NCBI GenBank assembly: GCA_036397635.1
Contig: DASWIP010000039.1
Location: forward strand, 1-49,441
Length of the DNA stretch: 49,441 bases
Source of the DNA: DASWIP01 sp036397635
GTDB taxonomy: Bacteria > Actinomycetota > AC-67
Direction: 5' to 3'
The position numbers were made by a program, and so were the translations under genes. Under the pieces are notes generated by a model. It did not search any database, was not told the origin of the DNA, and worked only from the letters and a program-made list of their open reading frames with translations. Shown here piece after piece: positions 24,736-33,309 of this stretch (its first letter is position 1; the number at the start of each line of letters is the position of its first letter).

Positions 24736-26649
24736 CTAGATATCGACGAACGCGTCCTTCGCGTTCTGCTGGATGAAGGCGCGGCGGCCCTCCACGTCCT
24801 CACCCATCAGGATGGTGAAGATCTGATCGGCGAGCGCGGCGTCCTCCATGGCGACCTGCAAGAGGTTGCGGGTCTCGGGATTCATCGTGGTCTCCCAGAG
24901 CTCCTCGGCCGGCATCTCGCCCAGACCCTTGAACCGGCCGACCTCCGCCTTCTTTCCTTCCCGCTGCTTGAGCAGCTCGTCGCGCTCGCGGTCGCTGAAG
25001 ACGTAGTGCACCTCGTTCGCCCCGAAGCGGATCGAGTACAGCGGCGGCTGCGCGATGTACACGTAGCCCTGCTCGACGAGCGGACGCAGGTGACGGAAGA
25101 AGAACGTGAGCAGGAGCGTGCGGATGTGCGCGCCGTCCACGTCGGCGTCGGTGAGCATCACGATCTTGCCGTACCGGCGCTTCGCGAGATCGAGATCCTC
25201 GCCGATCCCGGTGCCGACCGCATTGATCAGCGACTTGATCTCGGCGTTGCCCAGGATCTTGTCCAGGCGCGCCTTCTCGACGTTGAGGATCTTGCCTCGG
25301 ATCGGCAGGATCGCCTGGAACTCGCGGTCGCGCGCGGCCTTCGCCGAGCCGCCGGCCGAATCGCCTTCGACGATGAACATCTCGGTCGCGTTCGGGTCGC
25401 TCGACGAGCAGTCGGCCAGCTTGCCGGGCAGGCCCGAGTCGGCGAAGGCACCCTTGCGCGCGATGTCGCGCGCCTTCTTCGCCGCCATGCGCGCGCGCGC
25501 GGCCTGCAGCGCCTTCTTGACGATCCGGTTCCCCTCCGTGGGATGCTCGTCGAGCCAGTCGCGCAGCCTGTCGTTGGTGACGCGCTCGACGAACGAGCGG
25601 ATCTCGGTGTTGCCCAGCTTGGTCTTGGTCTGCCCCTCGAACTGTGGCTCGCGCATCTTCACCGAGACGATCGCGACCATCCCCTCACGGATGTCCTCGC
25701 CTTGGAGGTTGTCGTCCTTCTCCTTGAGGTGACCCTTCTCGCGTGCGTAGCGATTCACGACGTTGGTGAGGGCCTTCTTGAAGCCCTCCTCGTGCATCCC
25801 GCCTTCGTGCGTGTTGATCGTGTTCGCGAACGAGTGGAGCGAGTCGTTGAACGTCGTGTTCCACTGGATCGCGATCTCGACCTCACGCCCTTCCTCCTGC
25901 GCGGTGAAGTGGATCACGCGGTTGAGCGTCTCGCGACCGGTGCTCAAAGCCTTGACGAAGTCGGCGATCCCGCCGGTCGCTTTCCAGGCCTGCTCCTCGG
26001 ACGGATCCTTACGGTGATCGACCAGGGTGATCTGCACCCCGCCGGTCAGGTACGCAAGCTCTTTGAGGCGCTGCGCGAGCACGTCGGTCTTGAGCTCGAG
26101 GGTCTCCTCGAAGACTTCCGGGTCGGGCCAGAACCGGACCACAGTACCGGTCTTCTTCGTGGCCTTGCCTTTCTTGAGCTTGTGGATCGGCGCGCCGCGC
26201 TCAAAGGACTGCGTCCACTCGTGGCCGTCGCGCATCACTTCCACCTCGACGCGCTTGGACAGCGCGTTGACCACGGAGACGCCAACGCCGTGCAGCCCAC
26301 CGGAAACCTGGTAGCCCTTCCCGCCGAACTTCCCACCGGCGTGCAGCACGGTCATCACGATCTCGAGGGCGGGGCGGCGATCTTTGCGGCCCGGGATCGG
26401 CGTGACCGGGATGCCGGCGCCATTGTCGGTCACTGCGCACGATCCGTCGGCGTGAAGCTCGACGCTGATCCTGTCGCAGCGGCCGGCAAGCGCCTCGTCG
26501 ATCGCGTTGTCGACGACCTCGTAGACGAGATGATGCAAGCCGCTGGCGCCGGTGGAACCGATATACATGCCCGGCCGCTTCCGTACCGCCGCAAGGCCCT
26601 CGAGGACCTGGATATCCTTGCTCGTGTAGTCAGATGTGGCCTTCGCCAA
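24736..26649 (-). CDS. gyrB: DNA gyrase subunit B
   Basis: ATPase subunit of gyrase, 637 aa from the chosen start. It has GHKL motifs (EVVDNAIDEAL, DNGAGIPV, GGLHGVGVSVVNALS), then the transducer and the TOPRIM region with EGDSAGGSAK and the DADVDGAHIRTLL metal site. An upstream in-frame ATG (26667) exists, but TTG 26649 directly follows GAGGAGGAAGC and gives a normal N-terminus, so I prefer it. A -10 box about 136 bp upstream implies a long leader. Confidence 0.97.
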   Translation of the reverse strand: MAKATSDYTSKDIQVLEGLAAVRKRPGMYIGSTGASGLHHLVYEVVDNAIDEALAGRCDRISVELHADGSCAVTDNGAGIPVTPIPGRKDRRPALEIVMTVLHAGGKFGGKGYQVSGGLHGVGVSVVNALSKRVEVEVMRDGHEWTQSFERGAPIHKLKKGKATKKTGTVVRFWPDPEVFEETLELKTDVLAQRLKELAYLTGGVQITLVDHRKDPSEEQAWKATGGIADFVKALSTGRETLNRVIHFTAQEEGREVEIAIQWNTTFNDSLHSFANTINTHEGGMHEEGFKKALTNVVNRYAREKGHLKEKDDNLQGEDIREGMVAIVSVKMREPQFEGQTKTKLGNTEIRSFVERVTNDRLRDWLDEHPTEGNRIVKKALQAARARMAAKKARDIARKGAFADSGLPGKLADCSSSDPNATEMFIVEGDSAGGSAKAARDREFQAILPIRGKILNVEKARLDKILGNAEIKSLINAVGTGIGEDLDLAKRRYGKIVMLTDADVDGAHIRTLLLTFFFRHLRPLVEQGYVYIAQPPLYSIRFGANEVHYVFSDRERDELLKQREGKKAEVGRFKGLGEMPAEELWETTMNPETRNLLQVAMEDAALADQIFTILMGEDVEGRRAFIQQNAKDAFVDI

Positions 26650-26784
26650 GCTTCCTCCTCGGGGCATTCCGAGCCCCTCATCCCGCGCCCGCGCGCGCCC
26701 CGATCCGCATGGGTTTCGGGGTCGGATCCCGAGGCCCGGGACCGGCGCACGACCAGCGCGGTTCCACCGTGGTTCTTGGCCGGT

Positions 26785-26790
26785 ATTCTA
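26785..26790 (-). promoter_or_regulatory. Candidate -10 box of the gyrB-gyrA promoter
   Basis: TAGAAT on the minus strand lies in the most AT-rich part of the 262-bp gap upstream of gyrB. No convincing -35 is seen, which is common in actinobacteria. Confidence 0.4.
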
Positions 26791-26832
26791 GCAGGTTAGA
26801 GGCCCTATCGGGCTCCCTCAGACCCCCTCGTT

Positions 26833-26864
26833 CGACCCCTTCCCGACGTCTCGGAAAGGGGTCG
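26833..26864 (-). terminator. Hairpin downstream of dciA
   Basis: 14-bp arms 26833-26846 and 26851-26864 (CGACCCCTTCCCGA against TCGGAAAGGGGTCG, one mismatch) with a 4-base loop, placed between the dciA stop and the gyrB promoter. It probably separates the dnaN-recF-dciA transcript from gyrBA. Confidence 0.6.
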
Positions 26865-26911
26865 CGAAAGGCCTCGCTCGACGCGGTCCAACGACCCGCC
26901 CCGGCGCGGGT

Positions 26912-27241
26912 TCAGAGGCGATCAGAGGCGATCCCGACCGGCCCCGTGGAAACCTTCACCTCGCGTACCATCCCGCCCCCCAGGAACTCGTCGGCCTTGC
27001 GCGCGACCGCCGCCGCGAGCAGCACCATCTCGCTCGCCCACGCCCCCGGTTCCGCGCGCACCGTGAGCACCCCACCGGTCAGCCGCGCCGGCTCGGACCG
27101 CTCGGCGACGAGCGCGCCGACGACGGCGACCCAGCCATCGCGGAGGCGGCCGAGCGCGAGCTGCTCGCCCCAGCCCCGTCCCGCGATCAGCTTGCGCATG
27201 AGCTCACCCAACGGCGCGGGCTCGGCCGGCTCACGCCCCAC
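26912..27241 (-). CDS. dciA: DUF721 / DciA-like protein
   Basis: A 109-aa protein of the DUF721 family (core WVAVVGALVAERSEPARL, then LTVRAEPGAWASEM), which includes DciA, the loader of replicative helicase in bacteria lacking DnaC. The GTG start overlaps the end of recF by 11 bp, so it is coupled to it. Position between recF and gyrB is the conserved actinobacterial one. A helicase-loading role is inferred from the family. Confidence 0.88.
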   Translation of the reverse strand: MGREPAEPAPLGELMRKLIAGRGWGEQLALGRLRDGWVAVVGALVAERSEPARLTGGVLTVRAEPGAWASEMVLLAAAVARKADEFLGGGMVREVKVSTGPVGIASDRL

Positions 27242-28334
27242 GAAGCACCCCCACGTCCACCACGGTCGCGTTCAGGGTTGCCGGGATCTCGTTGGGATCC
27301 GCGGCGGTGATCAGGATCTGGGCGCCGGCCGGCAGGGTCTCGACGAGTCGCACGCGCCGCTCCGGGTCGAGCAACGTGAACGGATCATCCAGCAGCAGCA
27401 CCGGCTCCTCGCCCAGCGCTTCGGCGAGCGCGGCGTGCGCGCCGAGGATGATCGAGACCGCGGCCAGCCACCCCTCCCCGTGCGAGGCGTGGGTCCTGGC
27501 AGTCATGCCGGCCGTGGTGATGGCCACCTCGTCGCGGTGCGGCCCGACAAGGGTGACGCCGCGGGTCAGCTCGTCGCCGCGTCGCTCCGCCAGGCGCGCG
27601 CGCATCGACCCGGCCCAGGCCTCGGGTACGCGATCCGCTCCGGGGTCCGGGACGTTCGGCAGGTAGGCGACGTCGAATGCCGTGTCGCCGCCGACCGCGG
27701 TGAAGGCCGCCCGCGCATGTGGCGCGAGCCGCTCGAGCGCGCGCGCCCGTCCGGCCGCCAGCTCGGCACCGGGCGCCACGATCGCTTCGTCCCATGCCTC
27801 GAGCCCCGCGACCGACCCGCGGCCGGCGACGTGATCCCTGAGCAGGGCGTTGCGCTGCCGTAGCGCGCGCTCGTATTCGGCGATCACCGCGTGGTACCGC
27901 GGCTGCAACTGGACGAGCAGCTCGTCGGCGAAGCGCCGGCGGTCGCCGGGGTCGCCGCGGACCACGGCCTGGCGCTCCGGCCCGAAGATGCTTGCGCGAA
28001 GGATGCCGAGGAGATCGCGTCGGCGCCCCACCGCAGCGCCGCCCAGGCGCTGGCGCGCGCGGCCTCGCGTCACGATCTCCAGCTCGACGCGTTGCTCGCG
28101 CCCCTGACGCCCCACATCGGCGCGCACGATCGCGGCGGCCTCCCCGTCGGTCACCAGGGCGGCATCCGTCGAGGTGCGGTGCGAGCTCAGGGAGGCGACG
28201 TACCAGGCCGCCTCGACCACAGATGTCTTGCCGGTCCCGTTGCCTCCCAGCAGCACCGTCGTGCGCTCATCGAAGTCAAGCGAGAGCGTCTTCCATGAGC
28301 GGAAGGTGCTCAGCTCCAGCGCGCGCAGCAGCAC
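27231..28334 (-). CDS. recF: DNA replication and repair protein RecF
   Basis: A 367-aa SMC-like ATPase that loads RecA at gaps. It has Walker A GGNGTGKTS at about 30-38, the ABC signature SHGEGW and Walker B EPVLLLDDPFTLLDP. The D-loop reads DDPFTLLD where most RecF have an acidic residue (SELD/AELD). The start is a GTG whose Shine-Dalgarno AGGAGG overlaps the dnaN stop codon. Confidence 0.93.
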   Translation of the reverse strand: MLLRALELSTFRSWKTLSLDFDERTTVLLGGNGTGKTSVVEAAWYVASLSSHRTSTDAALVTDGEAAAIVRADVGRQGREQRVELEIVTRGRARQRLGGAAVGRRRDLLGILRASIFGPERQAVVRGDPGDRRRFADELLVQLQPRYHAVIAEYERALRQRNALLRDHVAGRGSVAGLEAWDEAIVAPGAELAAGRARALERLAPHARAAFTAVGGDTAFDVAYLPNVPDPGADRVPEAWAGSMRARLAERRGDELTRGVTLVGPHRDEVAITTAGMTARTHASHGEGWLAAVSIILGAHAALAEALGEEPVLLLDDPFTLLDPERRVRLVETLPAGAQILITAADPNEIPATLNATVVDVGVLRGA

Positions 28335-28349
28335 CCCGACGAAGGCCTC

Positions 28350-29441
28350 CTAGATGCGCACCGGCATCGCGAGGTACAGGAAGCCCGTCCCGTCCTCGGG
28401 CGCCCTGACGATCGCGGGCTTGAGCCCGTCACGACATGCCACGACCACCTCGGATCCCTCGACCGCGTTGAGGCCGTCCAGCAGGTAGGCCGGGTTGAAC
28501 GCCACGGTCAACGGCTCGCCCTCGAACTTGCCTTGCACCGCTTCGGTGGCCTCGCCGACGTCCTGTGATCCCGCGCCTAGGCGCGCGCCGTCCGCACCTA
28601 GCTCGACGCGAACCGGAGTGCCCGACTGCGCGAGGATGCCGACGCGGCGCACCGCCTCGGTGAACAGCTCGCGATCGATGCGAAGCTGGTTGGGGAGTTC
28701 GGTGGGGATGAGCTGGTTCCAGTTCGGGAACTCGCCCTCGATCAGCCGCGTCGTGAGTCGCCTCCCTTCGACGCTGAACGACGCCTGCGTCTCACCGAGG
28801 GTGACGCGGATCTCGCCATCGCCGTCGGACGCGCGCGCGGCCTCGACGAGGGCGCGCGCTGGGATCACTCGCTTGATCGCCTCGCCGGGCCCCTTCCAGG
28901 CGATCTCGCGCACCGCGAGCCTGTAGCTGTCCGTCGCAACCAAGGTGATCTTGTCCGCGGTTGCCTCGACCAGGGTGCCGGTGAGCACGGGACGGGCCTC
29001 GTCGCTGCTCGCTGCGCGGGTGACCTGTGAGACCGCGACCGCGAAGGCCTTCGCCTCGATCGTGCCGCCGGTGACATCGTCCGGAGCGCCAAGGTGAGGG
29101 AAATCCTCCACCGGAAGCGTTCGCAGCATGAACTCGGCCGACCCGCACGTGAGCTTGACTTGGCCCCCGGTCGTCTCGATGCGCACAGCGCCCTCGGGGA
29201 GGGAGCGGGCGATCTCGCCGAGAACTCGGCCGGGGAGCACAACCTGCCCCGCCTCCTCGACGTTCGCGTCGATGGTTGCTTCGCCGGCAAGCTCGAGGTC
29301 GGTGCCCGCGAGGCGAACGGTCGACCCCTGCGCGTCGAACAACACCCCGCCCAACGCTGGAAGGGTGGCGCGCGCGCTCACGGATCGCAGCACCCAGCCG
29401 ATCGCGTCCGCGAAACGCTCACGCTCGATCGTGATCTTCAT
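28350..29441 (-). CDS. dnaN: DNA polymerase III beta sliding clamp
   Basis: The 363-aa sliding clamp with three beta-clamp domains. The protein begins MKITIERERFADAI and ends LYLAMPVRI, the usual C-terminal cleft strand. ATG 29441 has GGAGG about 8 bases upstream; the frame continues six codons further without support. It is the first gene of the dnaN-recF-dciA unit, separated from dnaA by 150 bp containing origin-like features. Confidence 0.97.
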   Translation of the reverse strand: MKITIERERFADAIGWVLRSVSARATLPALGGVLFDAQGSTVRLAGTDLELAGEATIDANVEEAGQVVLPGRVLGEIARSLPEGAVRIETTGGQVKLTCGSAEFMLRTLPVEDFPHLGAPDDVTGGTIEAKAFAVAVSQVTRAASSDEARPVLTGTLVEATADKITLVATDSYRLAVREIAWKGPGEAIKRVIPARALVEAARASDGDGEIRVTLGETQASFSVEGRRLTTRLIEGEFPNWNQLIPTELPNQLRIDRELFTEAVRRVGILAQSGTPVRVELGADGARLGAGSQDVGEATEAVQGKFEGEPLTVAFNPAYLLDGLNAVEGSEVVVACRDGLKPAIVRAPEDGTGFLYLAMPVRI

Positions 29442-29468
29442 CCGTCCACCTCCACACAAGGGAAGAAC

Positions 29469-29507
29469 CTAATGGTTTTCTTTTTAAACTGTTCGTAACA
29501 GTAGTAG
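29469..29507. other. AT-rich tract, candidate duplex-unwinding part of oriC
   Basis: The most AT-rich stretch in the dnaA-dnaN gap. It contains T-runs, a 15-bp palindrome ACTGTT-CGT-AACAGT (29488-29502) and two TAG triplets (29502-29507) resembling DnaA-trios, oriented toward DnaA-box-like sites at 29562-29570 and 29580-29588 (TTATCCCCA). Also the likely dnaN promoter region. Confidence 0.55.
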
Positions 29508-29591
29508 GGGCTGGGGACACTGTGGGCGACGCCCGTGACCTGCGGGAACGGCGCGAGGACCTGTGGAGAGAGCTCATCGTTATCCCCATCA

Positions 29592-30953
29592 TCACAGCCG
29601 CTGCGAGGCGCGGCGACGGATACGCGCAGTCAACTCCTGGACCTGTGAATAGATCTGGTGACGCTCACCCATCAACCCGCGCACCTTCGAGTCGGCGTGA
29701 AGCACAGTCGTGTGATCTCGCCCACCGAACGCATCACCGATCTTCGGGAGCGAAAGGGGCGTCAACTCTCGACACAGGTACATCGCGACTTGGCGGGCTT
29801 GCACCAGAGGACGTGAGCGGCTCGGGCCGAGAAGGTCGGCGCGGCTCATCCCGAAGTACTCACAGCACTCGGAGATGATCAGATCGGCGGGGATGTCTCC
29901 CTCTCCTTCGGGTGGTATCAACGGCCGGAGGACCTCTTTGGCCAGCTCGAGCGTGACGGGCAGGTTCGACAAGGACGCGTAGGAGACGACCCGGACCAAC
30001 CTCCCCTCGAGTTCCCGGATGTTGTTTTGGACGCGCTCGGCGATATAGGCCAGCACGTCGTTGGGAACCTGCAGGCCGTCGGCGCTGGCTCGCTTCTGCA
30101 GGATCGCCACCCGCGTCTCCAGATCGGGCGGTTGCACGTCGGTGATCAAGCCCCATTCGAACCGCGTGCGCAGCCGGTCCTCAAGCGTGGGGATCTTGTT
30201 GGGCGCGCGGTCCGAGGTGATCACGATCTGCCGCCCGTCGTTGTGCAAGGCGTTGAAGGTGTGGAAGAACTCTTCCTGGGTCTGCTCACCACGTGCCATG
30301 AACTGGATGTCGTCGACCAGGAGCACGTCTGCTTCGCGGTAGCGCCGGCGGAACGTCGGCATCTTTTCCTCGCGGACACACAGGATGAACTCGTTCATGA
30401 ACTGCTCGGAGGAGACGTAGCGGACCTTCGCGTGGCCGTACAGGCGATGCACGTGATGGCCGATGGCGTGCAGGAGGTGGGTCTTGCCCAGCCCGGTGTC
30501 ACCGTAGATGAACAGCGGGTTGTAGCTCCGGGCCGGTTGCTCGGCGACGGCAAGGGCGGCCGCGTGGGCGAACCGGTTCGACGGGCCGATCACGAAGTGC
30601 TCGAAGATGTAGCGCGGGTTGAGTTGAGGCGGGGGCGCCTGGGCCGGCTTTGGTGGGGGCATCGGTTCGGGCTCTGCGTCCTCCGCGGCGAGGGCACCAT
30701 CCGCGGACGCATCGACCGTGACGAGTAGCTCGACCTCATGCCCGGCCGTGGTGCACAGCGCTTCGGTGAGCACACCGACATACCTGGTCTCGATCCACTC
30801 CTTGGCGAACGCCGACGGCGCTGCCACGGTCATCGTGCCGTCGCGATACAGGACCGGGCGGCTGCCCTCAACCCAGGCGCGCGCGCCCGGGGAGCTGATA
30901 TCCGCCTTGACGGCCCGAAGCGTGCGACCCCAAAGCTCCTCAGCCTCGTCCAT
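29592..30953 (-). CDS. dnaA: Chromosomal replication initiator DnaA
   Basis: The 453-aa initiator. Domain I (about 1-85) is followed by a Pro-rich linker (PPPKPAQAPPP), then the AAA+ domain with Walker A GDTGLGKTH, Walker B VLLVDDIQF and sensor motifs, and domain IV with the DNA-binding signature GGRDHTTVLHA. ATG 30953 is preceded by a full AAGGAGGT Shine-Dalgarno sequence; the long open frame upstream lies in the origin region and is not coding. It diverges from rpmH. Confidence 0.97.
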   Translation of the reverse strand: MDEAEELWGRTLRAVKADISSPGARAWVEGSRPVLYRDGTMTVAAPSAFAKEWIETRYVGVLTEALCTTAGHEVELLVTVDASADGALAAEDAEPEPMPPPKPAQAPPPQLNPRYIFEHFVIGPSNRFAHAAALAVAEQPARSYNPLFIYGDTGLGKTHLLHAIGHHVHRLYGHAKVRYVSSEQFMNEFILCVREEKMPTFRRRYREADVLLVDDIQFMARGEQTQEEFFHTFNALHNDGRQIVITSDRAPNKIPTLEDRLRTRFEWGLITDVQPPDLETRVAILQKRASADGLQVPNDVLAYIAERVQNNIRELEGRLVRVVSYASLSNLPVTLELAKEVLRPLIPPEGEGDIPADLIISECCEYFGMSRADLLGPSRSRPLVQARQVAMYLCRELTPLSLPKIGDAFGGRDHTTVLHADSKVRGLMGERHQIYSQVQELTARIRRRASQRL

Positions 30954-30996
30954 CCCCGACCTCCTTGCGAGCCCTCGCATCAGCCGGCGCCGGCGG

Positions 30997-31172
30997 GTGT
31001 CCACAGGCGTTGTCCACAGGTGTGGATAACGGCCTCTGGAACGCCGAACCCGTGGTACACGCGGGCCATGGCCGCGCGCGCCACGGGTTCGGATCGCAGA
31101 TGGGGAAGGGGTCTGCAAGAACACCACAACGCCCTGAGGCGCGCGAGTATAAGCAGGGGGGCCTGTGGATAC
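30997..31172. other. Cluster of DnaA boxes in the dnaA-rpmH gap (oriC part)
   Basis: The 317-bp gap between dnaA and rpmH holds four sites: GTGTCCACA (30997-31005), TTGTCCACA (31010-31018), perfect TTATCCACA on the minus strand (31021-31029), and GTATCCACA on the minus strand (31164-31172). The first three are packed within 33 bp. They may serve initiation, dnaA autoregulation, or both. The rest of the gap holds the rpmH promoter. Confidence 0.8.
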
Positions 31173-31214
31173 AAGAACGGGAATCTCACGCGGGACCACC
31201 GAACGCGCCGGTGT

Positions 31215-31244
31215 TTGACGCTGGTTTCCGGCGCCGCGTACACT
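31215..31244 (+). promoter_or_regulatory. Promoter of the rpmH-rnpA operon
   Basis: -35 TTGACG (31215-31220), 18-bp spacer, -10 TACACT (31239-31244), placed 26 bp before the rpmH ATG; a housekeeping sigma-70 type promoter. Confidence 0.75.
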
Positions 31245-31270
31245 GCTGCGTCCGACCAGGATCTAAGCCC

Positions 31271-31405
31271 ATGAAGCGTACCTATCAGCCCCACCGCCGC
31301 CGGCGGAAGCGTGTTCACGGCTTCCGTTCCCGCATGCGCACGCGCGCGGGCAGGGCCGTGCTCTCCCGCCGGCGCCGGAAGGGCCGCGCGCGCCTCTCGG
31401 TTTAG
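31271..31405 (+). CDS. rpmH: 50S ribosomal protein L34
   Basis: A 44-aa, very basic protein beginning MKRTYQPHRRRRKRVHGFR and ending in an Arg-rich run, the L34 pattern. First gene of the rpmH-rnpA-yidD-yidC-jag operon facing away from dnaA. Confidence 0.97.
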   Translation: MKRTYQPHRRRRKRVHGFRSRMRTRAGRAVLSRRRRKGRARLSV

Positions 31406-31428
31406 GCCGCTGATCGACACCTGACCCC

Positions 31429-31770
31429 ATGAAGCGCATCCATCGGTTGCCGTCCTCAGCAGCCTTCCGAAAGGTCTTCTCGGAGGGGATCCGCGCGCAG
31501 GATCGCGCCGTCGCTTGCTTCGCCCTGGCGACCGGCGAACAGCGTCCCCCTCGCCTGGGCATCGCCGCGAGCCGCAAGGTCGGCGGCGCTGTCGGTCGGA
31601 ACCGGGCCAAGCGTCGCCTCCGCGGGGCCGCGCGAGCGATGATCGCGTCCCTCCCCGCCGGCATGGACGTGGTCCTGGTCGCGGGTCCGCGCGTTGTCGA
31701 GGAACCGTTCGAGCAGCTCTCCAGCGACGTGCGCTCGGCGATCGCGCGCGCAGGTGGTGTCACATGCTAG
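31429..31770 (+). CDS. rnpA: Ribonuclease P protein component
   Basis: A 113-aa protein binding RNase P RNA for tRNA 5' maturation. It has the conserved basic motif RNRAKRRLRGAAR at about 58-70 and the N-terminal LPSSAAFRKVFSEG. Its last 7 bases overlap the yidD start, implying coupled translation. Confidence 0.95.
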   Translation: MKRIHRLPSSAAFRKVFSEGIRAQDRAVACFALATGEQRPPRLGIAASRKVGGAVGRNRAKRRLRGAARAMIASLPAGMDVVLVAGPRVVEEPFEQLSSDVRSAIARAGGVTC

Positions 31771-32048
31771 GGCGCGGCGCGGCGCTGCTCGTCCGGCTGT
31801 ATCAGCTGACCGTCGGCCGGCTGTCGGCTCCCCGTTGTCGTTTCCACCCCTCCTGTTCGGAGTACACCCGCGAAGCGCTGCGCCGGAACGGCCTCTTCTT
31901 CGGCGGGATCCAGTCGCTATGGCGGCTGCTTCGTTGCGGCCCGTGGACCGCGGGCGGGCTCGACCCGGTGCGCCCGATCGGCGAAGGCGACGGGCCGGGG
32001 CCGATCCGGCGCGTGCTGAACTCGCGGCTCGAGGTGCGACGTGGCTGA
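31764..32048 (+). CDS. yidD: Membrane protein insertion efficiency factor YidD
   Basis: A 94-aa protein with an amphipathic N-terminal helix and the family motifs CRFHPSCSEYTREALRRNG and RLLRCGPWTAGGLDPV. ATG 31764 lies inside the end of rnpA; the frame extends further upstream but that part overlaps rnpA. The stop overlaps the yidC GTG. It assists YidC-dependent insertion. Confidence 0.95.
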   Translation: MLGRGAALLVRLYQLTVGRLSAPRCRFHPSCSEYTREALRRNGLFFGGIQSLWRLLRCGPWTAGGLDPVRPIGEGDGPGPIRRVLNSRLEVRRG

Positions 32049-33309
32049 GCTGTGGGGAGCCATCGAGCGCGCGCTGGGGTGGGCGCTGGCCGGCATCTTC
32101 GACTTCATCCCGAGCTATGGGGTCGCCATCATCCTGCTGACCGTCGGGGTTCGAGTGCTGCTGATCCCGCTGACGGTCAAGCAGATCCGGTCTATGACCG
32201 CGATGAGCAAGATCCAGCCGCACCTCAAGGAGCTGCAGCGCAAGCACAAGGGGGACCGGCCGAAGCTCAACGAAGAGATGATGAAGCTCTACAAGGAGCA
32301 CAACGTCAACCCGATGGGCGGCTGCCTGCCGCTGGTGGCACAGATGCCGGTCTTCATCGCGCTGTTCGCCGTGCTCAGGGCCTTCATCACGGTGGATGTC
32401 GCGGTGGAGGCGACCGTGGCGGGCACAACCCCGATACCCGCCGTTTACTCGGCGGAAGAGGTCCCCAACGTGGTCTGTCGCCCGATCGGCTCGGCCACGA
32501 TCAACGAGCTGACCGGCCTGGAGATCCGGTGCGTGAACGAGGAAGACGAGACCCAGGACTTCCGCGTAGCGGGGTTCTCCGTGCGGAACTCGGAGGAGGA
32601 TTTCCAAAACCTTCCAGAGCTGATCAGCATCTGCGTCCCGGAGCTCGTTTCGCCCGATGAGGGGGGGACCCCCTCGCCCTCGCCCGGAGAGGTAAGTCCC
32701 AGCCCGACCGCCGGAGCCACAGCCGAAGGTGACAGGATGACCTTCGCCTGCCGATCCGCCCTGGGGACCGGTCATCTGCCGAGGGACAGCGACTTGTCCC
32801 AGGACATCAGCGACGAGCGAGCGACTTTCCTGGGGATGCGACTCGGCTGCACGGCGACGCAGGTCGGGTCCAAGGTGACCGCGCGGCAATGCACCGCGTC
32901 GGAGGATGCAGCGGGCGACCTGGCCGACCAGATCCCGTATTACCTGCTGATCGGGCTGATCGCCGGCTCGTCGTTCTGGCAGAGCCATCAGATGGCCAAG
33001 CGCGCCCAGGGCCAGGCGGCGCAGCAGCAGAAGATGATGACCAGGGTGATGCCCATCATGTTCGGATTCATCTCGCTCAGCCTTCCGGCCGGCACCAACG
33101 TCTACTTCCTGGCAACGAATGTCTGGACCATCGGCCAGCAGCACCTGGTACTGAAGGCCCAAGAGGGCCCCAAGGGCCCGCCTTCGGCGAAGCCGCCCAA
33201 AGAGCCGCCGAAGGGGTCCCCGGACGGTGGTGGCCCGGCAGGTGAAGACGCCGCCAAGGGGCAGACGCCGAAGAAGGGCCACCCGACGCCGAAGAGGAAG
33301 CGCCGATGA
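32041..33309 (+). CDS. yidC: Membrane protein insertase YidC/Oxa1 with a large extracytoplasmic insertion
   Basis: A 422-aa insertase. Helix 1 (about 27-47) carries the groove arginine (GVRVLLIPL), a cytoplasmic hairpin follows, then helix 2 (about 95-117), and after a loop of about 175 residues helices 3-5 (QIPYYLLIGLIAGSSFW onward). The loop between helices 2 and 3 is usually a few dozen residues; here it holds six Cys and a Pro/Ser/Thr linker (GGTPSPSPGEVSPSP). The C-terminal tail is Lys/Pro-rich, as expected for ribosome contact. The GTG start overlaps yidD; the stop overlaps jag. Confidence 0.93.
   Translation: MAELWGAIERALGWALAGIFDFIPSYGVAIILLTVGVRVLLIPLTVKQIRSMTAMSKIQPHLKELQRKHKGDRPKLNEEMMKLYKEHNVNPMGGCLPLVAQMPVFIALFAVLRAFITVDVAVEATVAGTTPIPAVYSAEEVPNVVCRPIGSATINELTGLEIRCVNEEDETQDFRVAGFSVRNSEEDFQNLPELISICVPELVSPDEGGTPSPSPGEVSPSPTAGATAEGDRMTFACRSALGTGHLPRDSDLSQDISDERATFLGMRLGCTATQVGSKVTARQCTASEDAAGDLADQIPYYLLIGLIAGSSFWQSHQMAKRAQGQAAQQQKMMTRVMPIMFGFISLSLPAGTNVYFLATNVWTIGQQHLVLKAQEGPKGPPSAKPPKEPPKGSPDGGGPAGEDAAKGQTPKKGHPTPKRKRR

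Noticed and set aside
22250..24739. An 829-codon open frame on the plus strand opposite gyrA
   Set aside because: High-GC codon bias creates long antisense frames. The product has no recognisable domain and gyrA on the other strand is certain.
25006..26799. A 597-codon plus-strand frame opposite gyrB, and similar long frames opposite rodA, pknB, yidC and pepN
   Set aside because: Same antisense codon-bias effect; compositions are Arg/Asp/Val-rich shadows without start signals or motifs.
30954..31199. An 82-residue N-terminal extension of DnaA
   Set aside because: It crosses the DnaA-box cluster, is not DnaA-like, and AAGGAGGT lies directly before ATG 30953.
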